From an uncultured Lewinella sp. (GTDB lineage: Bacteria; Bacteroidota; Bacteroidia; Chitinophagales; Saprospiraceae), in contig CAJXMP010000006.1 of NCBI GenBank assembly GCA_913056515.1, forward strand, positions 1-40,667: a stretch of 40,667 nucleotides of DNA, in the 5' to 3' direction. The position numbers were made by a program, and so were the translations under genes. Positions 1 to 8,516 of this stretch are shown one piece after another; position 1 is the stretch's first letter, and the number at the start of each line of letters is the position of its first letter. Under the pieces are notes generated by a model that worked only from the letters and a program-made list of their open reading frames with translations, was not told the origin of the DNA and ran no database searches.

Positions 1-799
1 TGCTTATCCTTCCGAAATATCAGGTGAGATTTGTTGGATATCGTATGATTATAATGTCTTGCACAGCCTGTTCGGTATTAAAGCGCATACCGTGGATTAT
101 CTAGCCAATTTACCCAACGGTGGAGTAGCCTTTGATTCGATGTTTGATGAGGCAGGGCAGTTTATCGCGAATTCATCCGTATTGATTGATGGTTGGTCAG
201 GTGCAACTCCTTTAGGCTTAGCGGCAAATGGCGGTTGGTCTGCGGTGCAGGAAGCGAGTTATACGATTATCGATCCTGTAACGAACAAAGCAGAAGTCTT
301 TCAACAGTACTCTACGACTAATTTATTATTGGGTGTAATGCCTGGTTCTATTGGTGAAATGAACAAACTTGCGGTTATTGCAGGAGCGCTCATCCTCGCA
401 GTATCGGGTATCGGTAGTTGGAGAATCATGTTATCCATGGTCTTAGGGGCAGTTGCCGTGGCTATTCTTATGAATATTCTAGGTGAAACACTGTATCCAA
501 ATCAAGATCATTTCATCAAAGTGCCTTGGTACTATCAGTTGTTCATGGGAAGTTTCTTGTTTGCCATGGCCTTTATGGCGACCGATCCGGTGACAGCAAG
601 TGGTACAGACCTAGGTAAGTTATTTTATGGATTCGGTATCGGAGCTGTAGGGATGGTAGTCCGTGTGCTTAATCCAGCCTATCCTGAAGGATGGATGTTG
701 GCTATTTTGTTTATGAATACACTTGCGCCAACGATTGATTTCTATGTACTAGATGCTAACATGAAACGCAGAGCAAAGCGCGCTCAATTAGCAGCCTAA
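1..799 (+). CDS. nqrB: Na+-translocating NADH:quinone reductase subunit B (3' part)
   Basis: This is the C-terminal part of NqrB, the integral-membrane, FMN-carrying subunit of the sodium-pumping NADH:ubiquinone reductase. The reading frame is open from base 2, so the true start lies upstream of the window; the TTG at 59 is only the first start-like codon. The motif SGAT at 197-208 is the covalent FMN attachment site (phosphoester to Thr) shared by NqrB and NqrC. Several hydrophobic helices follow. The ending with NPAYPEGWMLAILFMNTLAP and a basic tail is typical of NqrB. It is followed 32 bp downstream by nqrC in the conserved order B-C-D-E-F. The identification is secure; only the N-terminal half and nqrA are missing, off the window. 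Confidence 0.95.
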   Translation, partial: AYPSEISGEICWISYDYNVLHSLFGIKAHTVDYLANLPNGGVAFDSMFDEAGQFIANSSVLIDGWSGATPLGLAANGGWSAVQEASYTIIDPVTNKAEVFQQYSTTNLLLGVMPGSIGEMNKLAVIAGALILAVSGIGSWRIMLSMVLGAVAVAILMNILGETLYPNQDHFIKVPWYYQLFMGSFLFAMAFMATDPVTASGTDLGKLFYGFGIGAVGMVVRVLNPAYPEGWMLAILFMNTLAPTIDFYVLDANMKRRAKRAQLAA

Positions 800-831
800 G
801 CAGCATGTATAACTCTTAAATTGAATTAAAA

Positions 832-1557
832 GTGAGTACAACAAAAATATATTTATTCGTAGGAATTATGACCGTAGTAGTAGCTACGCTTCTTACTGGT
901 CTTCGTAACCTGACTGCAGGTCAAGCGGAGATCAATGAAAAGGTTTTTAATAAAAGAGCTATTCTAAAATCATTGGCTGATGGTCTAGATGGAGATCTAG
1001 ATGTTATGACCGATGAAGAGGTACAGGCTGTTTTTAATGATAATGTACAGCAGTATGTGGTTAAGCTAAACGGTTCTGTTGTGGAGGATATGGTCGCTGA
1101 GGATATCAAAATGAAAAAAGAAGTAAAGAAAGCGGACGGAGATAGAAATCTACCTTTGTTTGTTTACTCGAATCCTACTTCTGGTAAGACATACTATATT
1201 ACCGCTGTTAGAGGAAAAGGACTATGGGACGAAATCTGGGGATCAATTGCTTTGGAAGAAGATTTCAAAACGATAGCTGGGGTTTCTTTTGATCATGCTG
1301 CTGAGACTCCAGGTCTAGGTGCTGAAATTAAAGATAACGCTGCATGGGTATCACAATTCACAGGTAAATCAATTTATAACGATGCTGGAGAGTTTGTGTC
1401 TATCCTTGTTAGAAAAGGCGGTGCAATACCTGGCAATCCACATCAAGTAGATGCCATCACTGGAGCAACTATTACAGGTGATGGTGTTACCAAGATGTTG
1501 GAAAAAGGATTGGTACAATATGAACCATATTTTGCCACTTTAAGGGCGAGTAACTAA
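832..1557 (+). CDS. nqrC: Na+-translocating NADH:quinone reductase subunit C
   Basis: NqrC carries the second covalently bound FMN of the Na+-NQR complex and passes electrons towards NqrB. The 241-aa product has one N-terminal transmembrane helix (about residues 5-25) and then a soluble FMN-binding domain on the outer face. ETPGLGAEI (about 158-166) is a family signature, and TGAT at 210-213 is the flavinylation motif, with Thr213 the predicted FMN acceptor. The start is GTG at 832. There is no clear ribosome binding site, as is usual in Bacteroidota. It lies between nqrB and nqrD in one operon. Flavinylation would need an ApbE transferase, which is not encoded in the window. Confidence 0.95.
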   Translation: MSTTKIYLFVGIMTVVVATLLTGLRNLTAGQAEINEKVFNKRAILKSLADGLDGDLDVMTDEEVQAVFNDNVQQYVVKLNGSVVEDMVAEDIKMKKEVKKADGDRNLPLFVYSNPTSGKTYYITAVRGKGLWDEIWGSIALEEDFKTIAGVSFDHAAETPGLGAEIKDNAAWVSQFTGKSIYNDAGEFVSILVRKGGAIPGNPHQVDAITGATITGDGVTKMLEKGLVQYEPYFATLRASN

Positions 1558-1598
1558 TAGGTCGCAAGACAGTTAACTAACAAATAATTTGATCTGTT

Positions 1599-2246
1599 AT
1601 GGCAGAAACTAAAATAAAAGAAGCAAAGGAGCCATTATTCGGCAAGAAAGAGCGTAAGCTTTTGGTAGATCCTTTATTAGATAATAATCCAATTACCATT
1701 CAGGTATTGGGTGTATGTTCAGCACTTGCAGTTACTTCTCTATTGATGCCTTCATTGGTTATGACAATTGCGGTAGTATTCGTTTGTGCATTTTCAAACT
1801 TATTGACTTCTCTTTTGAGAAATATCATTCCAAATGAAGTGCGCTTGATTGCTCAGTTGATCATCATTGCAACTTTGGTAACGATAGTAGAGTTGAGCTT
1901 GAAGTATTTCGATTATCCTACTTATAAAGAACTATCCGTTTATATCGGTTTGATTATTACAAACTGTATTGTAATGGGACGTCTAGAAGCATTTGCCATG
2001 GGTAACAAGCCTTGGAAATCGTTCTTAGATGGTTTAGGTAACGGAGTTGGATACGGTATTATTCTATTGGTAGTGGCTTTCTTTAGAGAGCTATTTGGAA
2101 AAGGTACTTTGTTTGGCGCTCAGATTCTTCCAGAAGGATACTTTGCAAACAACTTGATGGTTATGCCTGCAGCGGCTATGTTCATCCTTGCAGTATTCAT
2201 TTGGATACAGAGAAGTAGAAACAAAGAGCTGATTGATATTTCTTAA
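1599..2246 (+). CDS. nqrD: Na+-translocating NADH:quinone reductase subunit D
   Basis: NqrD is a polytopic membrane subunit of Na+-NQR. With NqrE it forms a pseudo-symmetric pair that holds an intramembrane Fe-S centre and takes part in the sodium path. The 215-aa protein has about six hydrophobic helices after a short charged N-terminus. NCIVMGRLEAFAMGNKPWKS (about 128-147) is the family hallmark and contains the conserved Cys. DGLGNGVGYG follows. The length matches the family (about 205-215 aa). It sits 41 bp after nqrC and 42 bp before nqrE, as part of the operon. Confidence 0.95.
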   Translation: MAETKIKEAKEPLFGKKERKLLVDPLLDNNPITIQVLGVCSALAVTSLLMPSLVMTIAVVFVCAFSNLLTSLLRNIIPNEVRLIAQLIIIATLVTIVELSLKYFDYPTYKELSVYIGLIITNCIVMGRLEAFAMGNKPWKSFLDGLGNGVGYGIILLVVAFFRELFGKGTLFGAQILPEGYFANNLMVMPAAAMFILAVFIWIQRSRNKELIDIS

Positions 2247-2288
2247 TCAGGTTAGGATTCAATTTGAAAATACATTAATCAATATAAA

Positions 2289-2912
2289 ATGGATTTTGTA
2301 AATATTTTTATTCGATCAGCCTTCATTGAAAACTTGGTATTAGCATATTTCTTAGGGATGTGTTCATACTTAGCAGTATCAAAGAGTGTAAAGACCGCTG
2401 TTGGTCTTGGCTTGGCTGTTGTCTTTGTACTAGGTATCACTATTCCAATTAACTGGATGATTAATGAGTACCTATTAGCTGAAACGACGAACGTATTCGG
2501 AACGGACCTTACATTCCTTCGATTCATCCTATTCATCGCTGTAATTGCCTCTATGGTTCAATTGGTGGAGATGGTGATCGAGAAGGTCTCTCCAGCTTTA
2601 TATAATTCACTGGGTATATTTTTACCCTTGATCACGGTAAACTGTTCCATTCTTGGTGGATCATTATTTATGATTTCACGTGAGTACAATTTAGGAGATA
2701 GTATTGCCTTTGGTTTAGGAGGTGGTTTTGGATGGTTCTTGGCAATTGTATTTATTGCTGCGATCCGTGAAAAAATCAGATACTCTAACGTACCACCTGC
2801 ACTTCGCGGATTGGGTATGGCCTTTTTATTAACAGGATTAATGGGATTAGCATTCTTAGGACTTTCTGGTATCGACCCTGCGGCTTTGACTGCGGCGGCA
2901 GCAGCGAAATAA
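2289..2912 (+). CDS. nqrE: Na+-translocating NADH:quinone reductase subunit E
   Basis: NqrE is the partner of NqrD in the membrane core of Na+-NQR and is homologous to RnfA. The 207-aa product has about six transmembrane segments. Near the N-terminus it has ENLVLAYFLGMCSYLAVS with the conserved Cys, and mid-protein ITVNCSILGGSLFM with the second, which is where the shared Fe-S centre is expected. The C-terminus ends in an alanine-rich stretch. The start at 2289 gives the usual length. It is followed 35 bp later by nqrF. Confidence 0.95.
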   Translation: MDFVNIFIRSAFIENLVLAYFLGMCSYLAVSKSVKTAVGLGLAVVFVLGITIPINWMINEYLLAETTNVFGTDLTFLRFILFIAVIASMVQLVEMVIEKVSPALYNSLGIFLPLITVNCSILGGSLFMISREYNLGDSIAFGLGGGFGWFLAIVFIAAIREKIRYSNVPPALRGLGMAFLLTGLMGLAFLGLSGIDPAALTAAAAAK

Positions 2913-2947
2913 GAATTTTAATCCAACAACAAAAATAGTCTGACGAC

Positions 2948-4249
2948 ATGGAAATTTTATTTGCAATTATTGTCTTTTCAGTGGTTATCCTGGCTTTAAG
3001 TGCAGGGTTGTTGGCTGCGAGAAAAAGACTCGTTCCTCAAGGGGATGTGAAGATCATCATTAACGGTGATACTGAAAATCCTCGTTTAGTTAAGCCTGGA
3101 TCTACACTTTTAGGTGCACTTTCAGGTGAAAATATCTTCTTACCATCTGCTTGTGGTGGAGGTGGTACTTGTGCGATGTGTGAGTGTCACGTACATGCTG
3201 GAGGTGGAGAGGTTTTACCTACAGAGATGAACCACCTATCTAGAAAGGAAGCTGCTGAAGGAAAGCGTTTGGCTTGTCAGGTGAAGGTTCGTGAAGATAT
3301 GGATGTGCATATTCCGGAAGAAATCTTTGGTATTAAGAAATGGGAATGTGAGGTTGTTTCTAACTATAATGTTGCAACATTCATCAAAGAATTTGTGGTT
3401 AAATTACCAGATGGTGAATTATTAGACTTCCAGTCTGGTGGTTATATACAGATTGATGTTCCAGAAATTGAATGTGATTATAAAGATATTGATATCACCT
3501 CTCACCCAGATATGGGTAAGCCAGCTGATGAGTTCAGACCGGAATGGGATAAATTCCAAATGTGGGATTTGAAGATGAAGAATGATGAGGAAATCTTTAG
3601 AGCTTACTCTATGGCCAATCACCCAGCTGAAGGAAATATCATCATGCTAAATATTCGTATTGCTACTCCACCATGGGATAGAGCTGCGAATACTTGGAAA
3701 GCTGTAAATCCTGGTATTTGTTCTTCATTCGTGTTTACACGTAAGCCAGGAGATAAGGTAACTATTTCAGGGCCTTATGGAGAGTTCTTCATTAAGCCAA
3801 CGAAGAAAGAAATGGTTTACATCGGTGGTGGTGCTGGTATGGCTCCATTACGTTCTCACTTATTCCACATGTTCCACACGGAGAAAATGAAAGACCGTAA
3901 GGTTTCTTATTGGTATGGTGGTCGTACGAAGCGTGAGCTGTTTTACATCGATGATTTCAAGCAAATTGAAAACGAATTTGACAACTTCAACTTCTATGTT
4001 TCCCTAGATAATCCTTTACCAGAGGATAATTGGAAAGTGATGAAGGATATCAACGATAAAGAAGGTGATGGATTCCACGGGTACATTATGCCAGTATTAT
4101 TTGAGCAGTACTTGAAGAATCATCCAGAACCGGAAGAAATTGAATACTACTTCTGTGGTCCTCCAGCTATGGCACAATCAATTTTTGATGCCTTAGATAA
4201 ATTAGGTGTTCCAGAGGAGAATATAGCCTTTGATGATTTTGGAGGTTAA
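2948..4249 (+). CDS. nqrF: Na+-translocating NADH:quinone reductase subunit F
   Basis: NqrF is the NADH-oxidising entry subunit of Na+-NQR. The 433-aa protein has an N-terminal membrane anchor (about 3-24), a [2Fe-2S] ferredoxin domain with ligands Cys69, Cys75, Cys78 and Cys110, and a ferredoxin-NADP reductase-like module. In that module RAYSMANHP (about 219-227) binds FAD and GGGAGMAPLRSH binds the NADH pyrophosphate. CGPPAM near the C-terminus is the conserved nicotinamide-side loop, and the protein ends in FDDFGG as family members do. It is the last gene of the operon; a strong hairpin terminator begins 7 bp after its stop. Confidence 0.96.
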   Translation: MEILFAIIVFSVVILALSAGLLAARKRLVPQGDVKIIINGDTENPRLVKPGSTLLGALSGENIFLPSACGGGGTCAMCECHVHAGGGEVLPTEMNHLSRKEAAEGKRLACQVKVREDMDVHIPEEIFGIKKWECEVVSNYNVATFIKEFVVKLPDGELLDFQSGGYIQIDVPEIECDYKDIDITSHPDMGKPADEFRPEWDKFQMWDLKMKNDEEIFRAYSMANHPAEGNIIMLNIRIATPPWDRAANTWKAVNPGICSSFVFTRKPGDKVTISGPYGEFFIKPTKKEMVYIGGGAGMAPLRSHLFHMFHTEKMKDRKVSYWYGGRTKRELFYIDDFKQIENEFDNFNFYVSLDNPLPEDNWKVMKDINDKEGDGFHGYIMPVLFEQYLKNHPEPEEIEYYFCGPPAMAQSIFDALDKLGVPEENIAFDDFGG

Positions 4250-4251
4250 AA

Positions 4252-4288
4252 CAAAAAAGTCCCGAATAACATTCGGGACTTTTTTTTA
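4252..4288. terminator. Bidirectional terminator between nqrF and the PorE-like gene
   Basis: A perfect 11-bp stem (4257-4267 with 4271-4281) closes a 3-nt loop and is flanked by an A-tract on the left and a T-tract on the right. It can therefore stop transcription from both sides. The stop codon of the minus-strand gene overlaps the right T-tract. Confidence 0.9.
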
Positions 4289-6232
4289 TTGGTGATAGAT
4301 TTTAATCTCTACCTTTCTTTTTTCTTCATCTGGAATATCATCTTTGATCTCACCACCTCCTTCGATATAAACTCGGTCTACTCTATAACCTCTATTCTTA
4401 AGGAATACGGCAATATTATTTGCCCGTTCTTCTGATAGTTTAAGATTATATAAGTCATCTCCTGTTTGGTCTGAAAACCCTTTTATTTCAATCTCAATGA
4501 TTTGATCTTTTACAGGGAGCGTTTCTATATATGCTTGTAGTTTATCCTTTTCAATACCATCCATTTTCTTTTTGTTGAATCCAAAATAGACTTGGTGCGT
4601 ACTTTCGATTGGCTGAGGACCTTCCGAGAAACTCAAGGTTTCAGCGTGGATATAATTAGCCTCTGGTTGAAGGGGTAATAGAATAGAGAACATAACTGAA
4701 TTGTCCCATTGTGGTACTTGAATGGTTCTACTTAATAAGTCATACCCCGGTTCTAGTATAGTTAGACTCAATGTTGTATTTGCAGCGGCACAGATGAATA
4801 TCCGACCGTTATAGTCTGTGATAAGTTTTCCTTCTTCTTCTGTAAAAACTGTACAGACAATAGGTTTTTTCGAAATGGAATCTACTACAACAAGTTCAAC
4901 ATAGGTAACGGGATCTGCATTAAGTTCATCGGGAAGTTCGAAACTATAAATATCCAAGCCCCCGGCTGCTTGTGGATGATCTCTATCTGATGCAAAATAA
5001 CCAGTCGTTCCGTTAGAAGATAGATAGAAGCCAAGTTCTCTGTAGGATGAATTTATTGGTGCCCCTAGGTTGACAGGTTTCTGCCAATAACCTGCTTGAT
5101 CTAACCTACTTAAGAACATGTCTTGTTCTCCTAGTCCTGGGTGTCCAGTAGATGAAAAAAATAAGGTTTTAGAATCATTACTTATAAATGGAGCTTCTTC
5201 GTCTTCTGCTGTATTGATATTAGGTCCAAGATTTTTAGCTTCAGACCAATTACCTTCTTCATCTAGCGTACTCATCCAGATATCTGTTCCTCCATGCCCT
5301 CCAGGTCTATTAGACGCGAAATAGAGCACATCTCCATCGCAACTGATCGAGGCTTGGGATTCCCAATACTCCGAATTGGATAATCCTGTTAGTTGTTCTA
5401 ATTGTGATATTTTATGTCCATTCAAATCAGCTGTCCATATATCACATGTTCCTTTAACTGCCGGTCGATCACAAGCGGTAAAGAACAGTTTTCTTCCATT
5501 CCTCAAAATGGTGGACATACCTTCATTCTTATTCGAATTGAATTCAAAACCAACATTTCTTCCTAACTCCCACGCTTCATTGCTCGATTCAGAGAAGAAT
5601 AAATCTTCATGGGTATATTGATCTTTTCGTCTAGTGTAAAAAATTAAAGAACGATCATTGGTGAGGTAGGGGAAATATTCATCAGCGGGTGTATTTATAT
5701 TTCTGCCTAGATTAGTGACCTCACTCATGCTACCAAATTTCTGAATATCAATAGCTGTTATCAGTTGTTCTTTTAATACGACACTCTGTTTTCTAGCCTG
5801 GATTTCATCTTCGAGTTCGTGTTCAACAGCAATACTAAATTCATGGTCAGGAATCTCTTGCATCAACTCAAAATTGTGCAGGAAGGATTGAGCTTCCTCG
5901 TACTTACCTAAATGAAATTTCAATCTAGCAGCCTCATAATAAGCCAATCTAGAATGCATAGGATGTAGGTCAATAAATTTGTCCAACATAATTTCTGCCA
6001 ATTCAACTTCATTGACGAGTCTATAAGCATGGGAAAGGTTCCTTAGTGCAATAGGATTTTGATTATCTATGTCCAGCACTTTCTGGAAGGTCTTGATGGA
6101 CTTTTCATATTGTCTATGAAATAGTAGCTCTTGCGCTTTCGCATTGAGTACTGTTGTTTTGGTGTCTTGACCATGAATTGGACTGAATAGGCACCAAAGG
6201 GAACAAAAGATTAGGAGTAGACGTGTTTTCAT
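4286..6232 (-). CDS. PorE-like TPR/PD40-propeller/CRD/OmpA-C protein
   Basis: Predicted envelope protein that anchors to peptidoglycan. The start is placed at the ATG at 6232, because this begins a clear signal peptide (MKTRLLLIFCSLWCLFSPIHGQ); the open frame upstream to 6271 adds 13 residues that spoil it. Domains in order in the 648-aa product: TPR-type helices (about 25-125), PD40/WD40-like beta-propeller repeats (about 172-430, with units such as RPGGHGGTDIW and GEQDMFLSRL), a carboxypeptidase-regulatory-like beta-sandwich (about 440-515), and an OmpA-C domain (about 540-648). In the OmpA-C domain, GFSDQTGDDLYNLKLSEERA carries the Asp and Arg that contact diaminopimelate. The same domain order is known for PorE of the type IX secretion system. 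PorE itself is a lipoprotein; here no lipobox is visible, so it may be a paralogue. No other T9SS gene is adjacent. Confidence 0.8.
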   Translation of the reverse strand: MKTRLLLIFCSLWCLFSPIHGQDTKTTVLNAKAQELLFHRQYEKSIKTFQKVLDIDNQNPIALRNLSHAYRLVNEVELAEIMLDKFIDLHPMHSRLAYYEAARLKFHLGKYEEAQSFLHNFELMQEIPDHEFSIAVEHELEDEIQARKQSVVLKEQLITAIDIQKFGSMSEVTNLGRNINTPADEYFPYLTNDRSLIFYTRRKDQYTHEDLFFSESSNEAWELGRNVGFEFNSNKNEGMSTILRNGRKLFFTACDRPAVKGTCDIWTADLNGHKISQLEQLTGLSNSEYWESQASISCDGDVLYFASNRPGGHGGTDIWMSTLDEEGNWSEAKNLGPNINTAEDEEAPFISNDSKTLFFSSTGHPGLGEQDMFLSRLDQAGYWQKPVNLGAPINSSYRELGFYLSSNGTTGYFASDRDHPQAAGGLDIYSFELPDELNADPVTYVELVVVDSISKKPIVCTVFTEEEGKLITDYNGRIFICAAANTTLSLTILEPGYDLLSRTIQVPQWDNSVMFSILLPLQPEANYIHAETLSFSEGPQPIESTHQVYFGFNKKKMDGIEKDKLQAYIETLPVKDQIIEIEIKGFSDQTGDDLYNLKLSEERANNIAVFLKNRGYRVDRVYIEGGGEIKDDIPDEEKRKVEIKIYHQ

Positions 6233-6428
6233 AGTTATTTTTACCAAAGGGCTAAAAAAACCAAAATACAAATTATATAATTATATATACATGGTGTTTC
6301 GCCATAATATTTTAGCTTTAATAGCACGGAGTCCAATCTACAACAATTAAAGTATTCAAAATTGTAATCTAAAGACCAAACTTAGCTTTATTATATGGAA
6401 TCCGTTTTGCAATAAGGGAATCGATAAT

Positions 6429-7307
6429 ATGCCAAGATTTAAATGGATATACTTAGAGGGTGAGGGTGTTCAACACCATGTAGAGCTATTTCACGGTCGT
6501 AGAAATGGGCATGTTTTATTGACTTGTAATGGGAAAGTGATTTTAACTGATTTTGATGTGCGTCAATCCAAGTCTTATACATTCTTTATCAATGAGGAAA
6601 TGTGTAAGATCCATCTCAAGCAAAAAGGGCTAAAATTTAAGTATAGTTTTGAAATTGATCGGAAAGTCGATACGCCGCTTAATCGTATTAGAAGGGAAAG
6701 GTCTAGAAAGTATAATATCTATATAGCACTTATGTTCCTATTAGTTGTTGCGACAGCATTTTGGAGTATTAGTTTTGCAAAAAAGATGGAATTGGAAGCC
6801 AAGCGGATTGCCTTTGGTTCAGCTCCTAGAACTGGCATAATCCCTAAAATTTATGGGAAGCTTCTGGAAACGGAGGAAGGCTTTTTAATTCAAACGATAC
6901 TACCAAATAATGAATCTGTTACCAAACCATTATCTGGTATTTATGGATTCAATGGTTGGCCCTTACGAGAAGGTCAAGCATATGAGGTCAAATTGGAAGG
7001 GAATTCTATTCTTAAAATATTTTGGAATAAGCCTAACGAGCAGACTTTAAATGAATTTCGAAAAATGGTCATACAGGATATTCATTTGGATGCTTTTGAA
7101 GTATATGGGTACACAGATGCATCTTGTATTATTAAGGTTATTGAGCAACAATCAACTGCTTTTGGATTAGCTTGTATGTATTATGCTAAGACTTCTCCGG
7201 ATAGCAATGCATTTGCAAATGAGGAATTTTTTAAGCGTATTATGAATTCTAGAGAGATGAAAGCAAACTATGATTATGTTTGCACTACTACTTTGAATAC
7301 CAATTAA
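6429..7307 (+). CDS. Membrane-anchored protein with FAIM1-like N-terminal domain
   Basis: No firmly known function. The 292-aa product has three parts. Residues 1-80 form a predicted beta-rich cytoplasmic domain whose pattern (HHVELFHGRRNGHVLLTCNG, then FFINEEMCKIHL and FKYSFEIDRK) resembles the animal FAIM1 fold (H-x-I-E-F-x-H-G-x-x-x-G-x-x-x-V-x-V-D-G-K, ending in F-x-Y-x-Y-x-L-E-I-x-G-K). A basic stretch RIRRERSRK precedes one transmembrane helix (about 97-117), which places the N-terminus inside. Residues 118-292 are probably periplasmic and contain no motif I recognise. The next gene, scpB, overlaps this one only if an upstream start is used. The FAIM1 relation is by eye and needs a profile search. 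Confidence 0.55.
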   Translation: MPRFKWIYLEGEGVQHHVELFHGRRNGHVLLTCNGKVILTDFDVRQSKSYTFFINEEMCKIHLKQKGLKFKYSFEIDRKVDTPLNRIRRERSRKYNIYIALMFLLVVATAFWSISFAKKMELEAKRIAFGSAPRTGIIPKIYGKLLETEEGFLIQTILPNNESVTKPLSGIYGFNGWPLREGQAYEVKLEGNSILKIFWNKPNEQTLNEFRKMVIQDIHLDAFEVYGYTDASCIIKVIEQQSTAFGLACMYYAKTSPDSNAFANEEFFKRIMNSREMKANYDYVCTTTLNTN

Positions 7308-7363
7308 TTCTTATAATTCGTATTTTTGAGGATATTCCATTTTTTAACCGGACAATTATTCAC

Positions 7364-8005
7364 TTGGAAGGACTAATTAAACATATCGAAAGCCTAATTT
7401 TTGTAGCAGATCAACCCATTACTTTAAGCGAAATTAAAGAAGCTCTGGAGCTCGCCTTTGAAATCGGTTTTGATGAAGCAGACTTGATCGAGCAGATACA
7501 AACCCTTTCGCAAAAGTATAGTAGTGATGATTTCAGCATGGAAGTGGTTGAGATTGCTGGTGGGTATCAATTTTTGACCAAAGGGGCCTACCACGGAACC
7601 ATAGGTGCTTTCTTGAAAAATAGGACCAACCGAAGGTTGTCGAGGTCAGCTATGGAAACATTATCTATCATTGCTTATAAACAACCTGTTACTAAATCCG
7701 ATATGGAAAGGATTCGGGGCGTGAGTTGTGATTACGCGGTACAAAAACTTTTGGCTAAGGACCTTGTTTCTATTATTGGTCGAAGTGATGGTCCAGGTAA
7801 GCCTCTATTGTATGGAACGAGCGATAGGTTTATGGAGTATTTTGGTATCAAAGGTATGGACGATTTACCAAAGCCAAAAGAGTTTAAATCTCCAGAAAAT
7901 GCAGTAGGTAGCCTGGAACGACTAGAAGATGCTTTGATTGAACCTCAAGAATCTAAATCACCCAATCAAGAACAAATAGAAAAAGAAGTTGACGATGAGC
8001 AGTAA
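7364..8005 (+). CDS. scpB: Segregation and condensation protein B
   Basis: ScpB is a winged-helix dimer that binds the ScpA kleisin of the SMC condensin complex and helps organise and segregate the chromosome. The core is clear: IESLIFVADQPITLSEIKEA near the N-terminus, SRSAMETLSIIAYKQPVTKS and IRGVSCDYAVQKLLAKDLVS, then GRSDGPGKPLLYGTSDRFMEYFG. The open frame reaches back to 7280 and would overlap the previous gene. The homologous region begins at a TTG at 7364, chosen as start (213 aa). A perfect -7-like element TATTTTTG lies at 7321-7328, which fits a short leader. The C-terminal 40 residues are charged and variable. The gene overlaps the DUF2480 gene by 11 bp. No scpA or smc is in the window. 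Confidence 0.9.
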   Translation: MEGLIKHIESLIFVADQPITLSEIKEALELAFEIGFDEADLIEQIQTLSQKYSSDDFSMEVVEIAGGYQFLTKGAYHGTIGAFLKNRTNRRLSRSAMETLSIIAYKQPVTKSDMERIRGVSCDYAVQKLLAKDLVSIIGRSDGPGKPLLYGTSDRFMEYFGIKGMDDLPKPKEFKSPENAVGSLERLEDALIEPQESKSPNQEQIEKEVDDEQ

Positions 8006-8516
8006 TGAAAAACCCTTAGTAAACAGAGTAGCTAATTCTGGTATTATTACGCTTGACTTAGAGCAGTGGTATCCTAGTGATGAATTGGTTCATTTCGATA
8101 TAAAAGATTACCTATTCCAAGGCTTAATCCTTAAAGAGAAAGATTTTAGAACAGCGTTAAAAGAATTGGATTGGTCTGCTTATCAAGACAAAATCCTATT
8201 AGTGTATTGTTCGGCTGATGCTATTGTCCCTTCATGGGCTTATATGCTCATTGCGAGTTATGCATCTAAAGTTGCAAAGGATGTTGTCCAAGCTACATCT
8301 TCAGAGTACTTAAATTTATATTATCGAGAGCATATTGCTGCCTTGGATCTGGAGGCCTATGAAGACAAGCGAGTTGTCATCAAAGGATGCTCCAAAAAGG
8401 ATGTACCTGTAGGCGCTTATTTAGAACTAACCAAAGTGCTGCAACCTAGAGTGAAAAGCTTGATGTTTGGCGAGCCGTGCTCTACTGTTCCAGTGTATAA
8501 AAAACCCAAAGTATAA
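7995..8516 (+). CDS. DUF2480 family protein
   Basis: A soluble protein of about 173 aa belonging to the Bacteroidota-restricted DUF2480 family, for which I know no function. Family features are visible: VNRVANSGIITLDLEQWYP at the N-terminus, FDIKDYLFQGLILKEKDFR, YCSADAIVPSWAYMLIASY, VVIKGCSKKDVPVGAYLELT, and MFGEPCSTVPVYKK at the end. The ATG at 7995 is preferred to the in-frame TTG at 7989. The gene overlaps scpB by 11 bp, and its stop shares a base with the next start, so the three genes are very probably translationally coupled. The conserved Cys residues in KGCS and GEPCST could bind a metal, which is a guess. Confidence 0.85.
   Translation: MSSNEKPLVNRVANSGIITLDLEQWYPSDELVHFDIKDYLFQGLILKEKDFRTALKELDWSAYQDKILLVYCSADAIVPSWAYMLIASYASKVAKDVVQATSSEYLNLYYREHIAALDLEAYEDKRVVIKGCSKKDVPVGAYLELTKVLQPRVKSLMFGEPCSTVPVYKKPKV

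Noticed and set aside
6377-6412. Minus-strand promoter for the PorE-like gene (TAAGTTTG with an upstream TTG)
   Set aside because: The spacing between the elements is 25 nt, outside the accepted range, and the leader would be about 140 nt. Left unassigned.
7280-7363. Upstream start of scpB
   Set aside because: It would overlap the preceding gene and adds 28 residues without homology. TTG at 7364 matches the usual ScpB N-terminus.
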